Under the pieces are notes generated by a model. That model made no database searches, was not told where the DNA came from, and was given only the letters and a program-made list of their open reading frames with translations. A stretch of 64,000 nt of DNA from Bradyrhizobium sp. CCBAU 51765 (GTDB taxonomy: Bacteria; Pseudomonadota; Alphaproteobacteria; Rhizobiales; Xanthobacteraceae): positions 7,181,001 to 7,245,000 of the forward strand of contig NZ_CP030038.1 of the NCBI RefSeq assembly GCF_015291725.1. Direction: 5' to 3'. A program made the position numbers and the translations under genes. Shown one piece after another: positions 58,863-64,000 of this stretch (its first letter is position 1; the number at the start of each line of letters is the position of its first letter).

Positions 58863-58991
58863 GCGGCTCGTAAGACCCGAGCAGCATGAACGTCGGTTGG
58901 CCATTCTTGTCCATATCAGTCTTGGAATCGGCCGACGAGCCTCCGGGAATCCAATCTTTGCTCGATCCTTTTCTTGGGATCGTGCAGCTTA

Positions 58992-59015
58992 CAGATCAGG
59001 TTTTGGGACAGTTGG
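58992..59015 (+). promoter_or_regulatory. weak tts-box-like sequence
   Basis: ATCAGGTTTTGGGACAGT resembles the functional-looking box at 49257 in its first 14 bases, but no plus-strand gene follows; rhcU is encoded on the other strand. It may be a decayed box. Confidence 0.25.
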
Positions 59016-59058
59016 ATCGTTGACCAGAGATTTGAGCGCATCGCTGTTTTGTGCGACG

Positions 59059-60096
59059 CTAAACTAGGCCGGCGGCAAAGACTGCCTTTGCAACCCTCTC
59101 GAAACACTCCATCGGAACGGCCTTGCCCATCGCACCTTTTCGGATCAGCTGACGCGCCAACACATGATCCTCGACAATGCTCAGACGTTGGGCGCGCGCC
59201 TCCGCCAGTAACTGTGAAGCCGTTTCGCCCTCGCCGCGGCACACCAGTACTGGGACGCCGGTCTCGCCCCGAACGTAGCGCAGCCCAATCAATGTCGCTC
59301 GCCCCGTCAGTATCAATGTCGCCCGATGGATGCCGAGCGGAGACTCGTTCGCCGACTCCCGACGGAGCCTACGGTGTTCACCCTTGATCTGCGGATTACC
59401 ATCCTGTTCCTTGGACTCGCGCTTGGCTTCGCTCTGCGTCATGCGCATGTCGCGCAAGAACAACCAACGCTGAATGAGCAGATCGGCCAAGCCGCCAATC
59501 AGAAGAGCGCCGGCAGCAATCGCGATCAGCACTTTGAGCTCTTTAAAGACAAAACCAAAGCAGCTCAAATCGCAAACGGGCAAGTATACCAGTGCCCTCC
59601 AGCTTGCGAGCACAGTGAAAACGAACGTGGCGCCAAGAACCAACACTTTGACGATAGACTTTCCAAGCTCGACAACCGACCGTTGGGAGATAATCCGCTT
59701 CAGCCCTTTGACGGGGTCCAATTTCTCAAAGCTGGGTTTAAGCGGCTCAACCGAAATCGTCAGGCCGCCGCCGGCCAAGACACCGGCCAGAATCGCCGCG
59801 ACAACCGCCGCAGCTAGGATGGGAGCCGCGGCTGTTATAGAAAGGTCCATCAATCCGACCAGCGCCTGCCGGGCCGCACTGTTGAAGGGCTGTTCCTGCA
59901 GCTTGTCGGTGAGCCGCACAGCTTCGCGCCATCCGTCTTCGATCGCGCCCGCCCTGAAGCACAGGCAGCCGAAACCAGCGCAAAGGCTTACCGCGGTCAC
60001 AAAGTCGGCGCTGCGCGGGCTCTGCCCTTTCTTACGCGCGTCCCTCAGCTTCTTGTGACTTGGTGGAAGATTTTTCTCTTCGCTCGTGTCGCTCAT
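59059..60096 (-). CDS. rhcU: T3SS export apparatus switch protein RhcU (FlhB/YscU family)
   Basis: A 345-aa protein with a basic N-terminus (KLRDARKKGQSPRSADF, typical), four membrane helices and a cytoplasmic C-domain. It sits in the inner-membrane export gate and controls substrate order. The NPTH autocleavage motif expected near residues 264-267 is replaced by TGRA (LILTGRATLIGLRYVRGE), though flanking sequence is conserved. The ATG at 60096 overlaps the rhcT stop as ATGA. A start at 60117 would be inside rhcT. Confidence 0.93.
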   Translation of the reverse strand: MSDTSEEKNLPPSHKKLRDARKKGQSPRSADFVTAVSLCAGFGCLCFRAGAIEDGWREAVRLTDKLQEQPFNSAARQALVGLMDLSITAAAPILAAAVVAAILAGVLAGGGLTISVEPLKPSFEKLDPVKGLKRIISQRSVVELGKSIVKVLVLGATFVFTVLASWRALVYLPVCDLSCFGFVFKELKVLIAIAAGALLIGGLADLLIQRWLFLRDMRMTQSEAKRESKEQDGNPQIKGEHRRLRRESANESPLGIHRATLILTGRATLIGLRYVRGETGVPVLVCRGEGETASQLLAEARAQRLSIVEDHVLARQLIRKGAMGKAVPMECFERVAKAVFAAGLV

Positions 60097-60908
60097 TTCA
60101 AGAACTTCTCGAGCCACTCCAGCACGTCGTTGAACCGAATGATCTCTGCTCCCATATATTCGATGAGGAAGACGGCGTAGCTGACCACAATAATGCCAAA
60201 GGCGGCATTCTTGATGGTCGGAGAGAGATCGTTCAGCTTGATTTGCGGCGCAAAGCGCCCGAGCAGCATGAGGGATACGTCAATCAGAAGCAGCAGAGCC
60301 AGCACGGGCCCGGCGACCACAAGAGTCGTATGCATGATATGGTCGAGAAGCCCGATAAACTCCATTGCCCCTTGCTGGGTCAGAGGAGGTAGCAGCCGAT
60401 ACACGGGCCAGATCAGATAACTTCCATAGAGGCATCTGACCATGGTCTGCAGACCTCCTGATACAACGAAGATCGTAACCGCGGCAGTCCCGAGAAAGAG
60501 CCCCATCGCGGCGGTTTGACTGCGTGTCGCAGGATCGTCCAGCTGGCTGGAGATGCCGCGCTGGGTATCAATGATGTCACCAACGGCCTGGATGCTCCAA
60601 AGTGGTATACTAAGCAGAAAACCAAACAGCAGGCCGATAAATATCTCCTTCAAACCGAGGAGCGAGACCGCAACCATACGGGTGCCCGGATCTAGTGTCT
60701 GCAAGCCGTTCCTGATCTGCATCAAGCAAGGCAATCCAATCACAATCGTCGCGCTTGCGCGGATAATCCCGCCAATGTGCGGTCGCGTGAATACCGGAAG
60801 AACCAGCATAATGCCGAGGGCCCGGGCCGCGCCAAGACCGGCCGCAACGACGAACTCGACAGCAGTCTGAATCAGAGCTTGCGTCTCGGTGGGTGACAAG
60901 GCATCCAT
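60093..60908 (-). CDS. rhcT: T3SS export apparatus protein RhcT (SpaR/YscT family)
   Basis: A 271-aa inner-membrane protein with about six helices and the family's typical segments (LGAARALGIMLVLPVFTRPH, IGLLFGFLLSIPLWSIQAVG, DIIDTQRGISSQLDDPA). It belongs to the SctR-S-T-U export gate. Unlike the usual tight operon, its start is 680 bases from rhcS. Confidence 0.94.
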   Translation of the reverse strand: MDALSPTETQALIQTAVEFVVAAGLGAARALGIMLVLPVFTRPHIGGIIRASATIVIGLPCLMQIRNGLQTLDPGTRMVAVSLLGLKEIFIGLLFGFLLSIPLWSIQAVGDIIDTQRGISSQLDDPATRSQTAAMGLFLGTAAVTIFVVSGGLQTMVRCLYGSYLIWPVYRLLPPLTQQGAMEFIGLLDHIMHTTLVVAGPVLALLLLIDVSLMLLGRFAPQIKLNDLSPTIKNAAFGIIVVSYAVFLIEYMGAEIIRFNDVLEWLEKFLK

Positions 60909-61587
60909 TTGAGCTCAGCTCGTCGCGCCTTCAGCCAATGCAACCGTCGCACTCACGTCGCCATGATGTGAGACGTCAAGAACTCTGCAGATCTCGTGTC
61001 CCAGCGGTTGCAGAGCGACAGGCCTCCCAGGGCAGATGACTTCGGCTTCAACTATCCATATGACTACCGCCATCCGGCGCAGAGGTATGGCCATTCGATG
61101 AGAGCACCCGCGAAATCGCGCGCGGCTTACAAGCCACGCTTCTTCCGCTCTCACCGGCCGCAGCGCGGTTTGGAGATCTGAGGGCCAATTTCGCAGTCTA
61201 TGGAGATCGGTCTCGAGCGGCACCTTCATTCGCAGGCTCATTCACCAGAATGCCAGAAACTTGGGGCCGCTTGCAATCAAAGCGGTTGCCCGTTCACTTG
61301 TGTCGACAACTCGCCAGGCTGTGCATCGAGGACCAGGTCTCAGCAGGTAATTGCATCACATCGTAAGCACACCTGAATCGAACGGATAGAAATTCCAAAT
61401 GGAGTCATCCTTCCTCCGAATACGGCGGGCTCATAGAGCCGAACAGGACAGTTCGGATGTCTATCCGTCTCATAATAGTGAGGCGAGCTTTCGATAAGAT
61501 GACGAACTCGCTTTTTGTGGTTCGCAATGAAGGCCAACAAACGAGACGCTATAGCTGAAACGTAGACAGGCTTGCGTGCCGCGCGCA
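60909..61587. other. 680-bp non-coding gap between rhcS and rhcT
   Basis: rhcS and rhcT usually abut. Here an insertion-sized gap contains a 108-codon minus frame (60915-61241) and an 82-codon minus frame (61340-61588), neither with a recognisable product nor obvious IS ends. It does not interrupt either gene. Confidence 0.6.
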
Positions 61588-61863
61588 CTAATACCTCGCT
61601 GTGAGCGCGGGGAACTCAGTAAAGATACGCTGGGCTTGCTCGATCAGGGGCGCGCTCAGCACCGGAGCAAACAGAACGAGCACGGCGGCGACGACGAGGA
61701 GCTTCACGGTAAGCGGCAAGGTTTGATCCTGGAGCTGGGTTGCTGCCTGCACGATGCCAATACCCAATCCGGCCACGAGGGCTGCCAGAAGCGGCGGTAG
61801 AACCCAGATCATGAACAGGACTAATGATCGGCTCAGGTGGGTGAGAATGCTGGCCTCGTCCAT
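61588..61863 (-). CDS. rhcS: T3SS export apparatus protein RhcS (SpaQ/YscS family)
   Basis: A 91-aa protein with two membrane helices (LFMIWVLPPLLAALVAGLG and LPLTVKLLVVAAVLVLFAPV) and the conserved AATQLQDQTLPLTVKL turn of the family. It begins one base after the rhcR stop and ends FPALTARY, normal length. Part of the SctR-S-T gate. Confidence 0.94.
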   Translation of the reverse strand: MDEASILTHLSRSLVLFMIWVLPPLLAALVAGLGIGIVQAATQLQDQTLPLTVKLLVVAAVLVLFAPVLSAPLIEQAQRIFTEFPALTARY

Positions 61864-61864
61864 C

Positions 61865-62530
61865 TCACCCCCCCGGGGATGCGTAGCTTAAGACCAATCC
61901 GTGCATGAGCCGCGACCAGCCGTCGATTGTGACGAACAGAAAGAGCTTGAAAGGAACGGATATCATTGTTGGTGATACCATTGACATGCCCATGGCCATC
62001 AGAATTGTCGTCACAATCAGGTCGATCGTGATGAACGGAAGATAGAGAAGGAAACCAATTTCAAACGCACGCTTAAGCTCCGAGATCAAAAAAGACGGCA
62101 CGAGGATCGCAAAATCGTCGGCTGTTGCGTTGGCGCGCATCTCCTCCGACCAGATATGTTCCGTCGACGACAAGAAGAACGTGCGCTGCTCCTCAGTGGT
62201 GAACTTTTTGAGATGGGCGCGCAGCGGCTCGCTGCCTTCCTTGGCGGCGGTCAACCAGTCATCGGCGGTTTGGTAACGAAGTTGCGTATCGGTCACGCGG
62301 TTGTAGGTTTGCTCGAATACTGGGGCCCCTATGAATACGGTAAGGATCAATGCAGCACCATACAAAACGATGTTCGGTGGTATGGACTGAGTGCCGAGCG
62401 CGTTGCGGATCAGGAAGAGAACGACGGAAACCTTGATGAACGCCGTTGTTGTGACAACTGCGAACGCCAGCAGGCCAAGACCGGCGGTCGCCGCAACAAG
62501 CGCAAGGATGCTCGGTTGAATGTCAACCAT
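61865..62530 (-). CDS. rhcR: T3SS export apparatus protein RhcR (SpaP/YscR family)
   Basis: A 221-aa protein with four helices. FIKVSVVLFLIRNALGTQSI and the late PFITIDLIVTTILMAMGMSM VSP region match FliP/SctR. It forms the central pentameric pore of the gate. It overlaps the rhcQ gene by 8 bases. Confidence 0.95.
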   Translation of the reverse strand: MVDIQPSILALVAATAGLGLLAFAVVTTTAFIKVSVVLFLIRNALGTQSIPPNIVLYGAALILTVFIGAPVFEQTYNRVTDTQLRYQTADDWLTAAKEGSEPLRAHLKKFTTEEQRTFFLSSTEHIWSEEMRANATADDFAILVPSFLISELKRAFEIGFLLYLPFITIDLIVTTILMAMGMSMVSPTMISVPFKLFLFVTIDGWSRLMHGLVLSYASPGG

Positions 62531-63578
62531 TGACCGCCAACTTGCTCAGTAACCGGATGCCCAACGCTTCACCGACGCGTACAATGTCGCCGCGGCCGAT
62601 CAATTGACCATTGGCAACAATGTCGACCGGACCGTCCACCGGCCGGCCAAGCTCGAACACGTGCCCCTCGTTGATGCTTCTCAACGTACCCAGCGTTATG
62701 GGCCAGCGGCCGCATTCGAACACAAGCGTGATCTCAACACTGTCGATGTCGGCTTCCGAGGGCGGGATTGCTTGTTCAGCTTGGGGGCGTATCGTCATAT
62801 TTGCATACCTTAGAGGATGGGACTGCAGGCGGAATGGTCCCCGAAGGATAAGTCTGTCGCCCGCCGCCTGCGCCGGCGCCCACAACTTGTCCGCAGCGAG
62901 GATGAGCTGGCCATGGGCAAAGGGAATGACCTCGGGCAGCAGTGCGTCGCCGGGCTGTGCTTGGCGAAGAAGCTTGATGGGCGCGCGCAGCGAGCCGATC
63001 TCTCTCGCAATTACGACCGGCAATTCCGAAGAAATCTTACCTAGATCTCGCGGTAATTGGCCGATCAACTCGCCTAAGACACGAAACGCAGACGGAACCA
63101 GACCGTCAAGAGGCGCGAACAAGAACAGGCGAGCCTTGGCCGCCAGCGGCCCGAAAGTAACGTCGAACTCCAAATAGGGGTCTCTGGCCGTTGTGTCTTC
63201 GACGCGGATCAGCTGCAAATTCCGCGCGAGCACGATCTCTAATGCAGCGAGCCAAGGTTCCAGTGCAAGTTCGAGAAGGAGCGAGCGAGTTGGGCCGGAA
63301 GGTAAAGTAAGGCCATGCTGGATCGTTGAAATCAGTGCCTCGACGAGAAGGCGGGGCAAGGACAACACAGCGGTCTCGCCTTCGGCGCAAAATACGCAGT
63401 CGAGCACCGACGTGGCATATGGCTCGGCCTGCCAAACAAGCCGGCTCACACGGATCGATAGCGGCTTATCGCCAATGCGGCTCTGCAGAACCGTGCGCGG
63501 TGCGGCGGTCTCGTTGAGCCAGGAGACCACTTCATGCGACAGCTTTGCCGCTGGCTGATATAGTGCGGGTTCACCCAT
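62523..63578 (-). CDS. rhcQ: T3SS C-ring/sorting platform protein RhcQ (SpaO/YscQ family)
   Basis: A 351-aa cytoplasmic protein. The C-terminal SPOA domain is visible (ITLVFECGRWPITLGTLRSI, EGHVFELGRPVDGPVDIVAN, RVGEALGIRLLSKL). The N-terminal half is less conserved, as usual. It builds the cytoplasmic sorting platform below the export gate. It follows the YscO-like gene by 57 bases. Confidence 0.92.
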   Translation of the reverse strand: MGEPALYQPAAKLSHEVVSWLNETAAPRTVLQSRIGDKPLSIRVSRLVWQAEPYATSVLDCVFCAEGETAVLSLPRLLVEALISTIQHGLTLPSGPTRSLLLELALEPWLAALEIVLARNLQLIRVEDTTARDPYLEFDVTFGPLAAKARLFLFAPLDGLVPSAFRVLGELIGQLPRDLGKISSELPVVIAREIGSLRAPIKLLRQAQPGDALLPEVIPFAHGQLILAADKLWAPAQAAGDRLILRGPFRLQSHPLRYANMTIRPQAEQAIPPSEADIDSVEITLVFECGRWPITLGTLRSINEGHVFELGRPVDGPVDIVANGQLIGRGDIVRVGEALGIRLLSKLAVNG

Positions 63579-63635
63579 GGCACTTATCGACAGGTTCCGC
63601 GGGCGCAGCTCGCGAGTTGATAAGAGAACCAGCCA

Positions 63636-64000
63636 TTAGTTCGAGTCATCGACCGTCTGGCTGCGCGAACCACCCTGATATCGGAGCAAAACCTCATCGT
63701 CGGCATCGATTTCGGCTGCAAACTCCGAACGGACAGCGGTAGTGCGCTGGACATCGCCCTCAATCTCCTGCCATTTCTGGCTCGCCGCCGAACGCTTGGC
63801 CCATATGGTCCGCGCCTCATTCACCGCCCGCTGGGCCTGCTCATGCGCGATGCGCGCCTGCTCACGCGCCTGGCGTGCCGATTCGATCTCTGCTGCCAGC
63901 CGCCCAAGGACGAGTTGACAGCGACGATCGAGCTCGGTCACGGACATCATCTCGAGCGACGCCAGCTCCTGATAAAGTTCAGCTTCGGCCTTGTCGCGAC
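63636..64000 (-). CDS. YscO-like T3SS stalk protein, 5' end outside window
   Basis: The frame stays open beyond the ATG at 63950 to the right edge (RDKAEAELYQELASLEMM upstream), so the gene starts outside the window. The visible part is a long coiled coil (RQAREQARIAHEQAQRAVNE, KWQEIEGDVQRTTAV) typical of the YscO/FliJ stalk that connects the ATPase to the gate; in Rhizobium NGR234 the gene at this place is y4yJ. The C-terminus ends SRSQTVDDSN. Confidence 0.8.
   Translation of the reverse strand, partial: RDKAEAELYQELASLEMMSVTELDRRCQLVLGRLAAEIESARQAREQARIAHEQAQRAVNEARTIWAKRSAASQKWQEIEGDVQRTTAVRSEFAAEIDADDEVLLRYQGGSRSQTVDDSN

Noticed and set aside
58974..59387. 137-codon plus frame downstream of the tts-like sequence
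   Set aside because: It is antisense to rhcU and shows no domain.

Overview
This window reads as part of a rhizobial symbiosis island, most likely from Bradyrhizobium or a close relative. The evidence is a nod box followed by a ttsI-type regulator, an Rhc type III secretion (T3SS) cluster, several effector-like genes preceded by tts boxes, a DUF3551 protein of a kind common in Bradyrhizobium, and a high density of insertion sequences and broken genes between intact operons. The species call is an inference from gene content; no rRNA or tRNA gene was seen.

Layout. (1) 1-626, minus: a 67-aa gene overlapping the start of a RecF/SMC-like ATPase gene that runs off the left edge. (2) 1.6-11 kb: an eight-gene sugar or polyol operon on the minus strand (binding protein, two permeases, ribokinase-like kinase, SDR, HAD phosphatase, ABC ATPase, and a TIM-barrel/AAA+/Fis regulator). 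It faces a lone gene resembling the regulator's barrel, and both outer promoters carry the same 10-bp-period repeat. (3) 11-25 kb: mobile-element-rich DNA holding an ATPase remnant, an IS3-family element whose right end is repeated four times, a SET-domain gene, a MarR regulator, a decayed IS21-family element with 7-bp target duplications, a FixK/Fnr-like regulator, and hipBA and ArdC remnants. (4) 25-30 kb: a secreted prolyl oligopeptidase and an MFS transporter. (5) 31.7-33.6 kb: a frameshifted effector-like gene behind a tts box. (6) 34-38.9 kb, minus: a small membrane protein, a cytochrome P450, a divergent PanC-like ligase and a pentapeptide-repeat protein, possibly a small specialised-metabolite cluster. 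(7) 39.7-46.3 kb, minus: a tightly coupled operon of an FMN-dependent monooxygenase and a complete Dpp-like ABC importer. (8) 47.9-54.1 kb: two NopP-like genes flanking a 751-aa repeat-built protein, each behind a tts box, plus a VirK-family gene. (9) 54.5-64 kb: nod box, ttsI, a secretin (rhcC2-like) and a CpaD-like lipoprotein on plus; rhcU, rhcT, rhcS, rhcR, rhcQ and a partial yscO-like gene on minus.

How it fits together. In rhizobia, plant flavonoids act through NodD on nod boxes; the nod box at 54.5 kb is placed to drive ttsI, and TtsI then activates tts boxes. The window therefore holds a regulator, part of the export machine and at least three probable effector genes of one regulon, plus one effector gene that appears to have been inactivated by frameshifts. 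All family assignments come from motif recognition by eye; no search was run.
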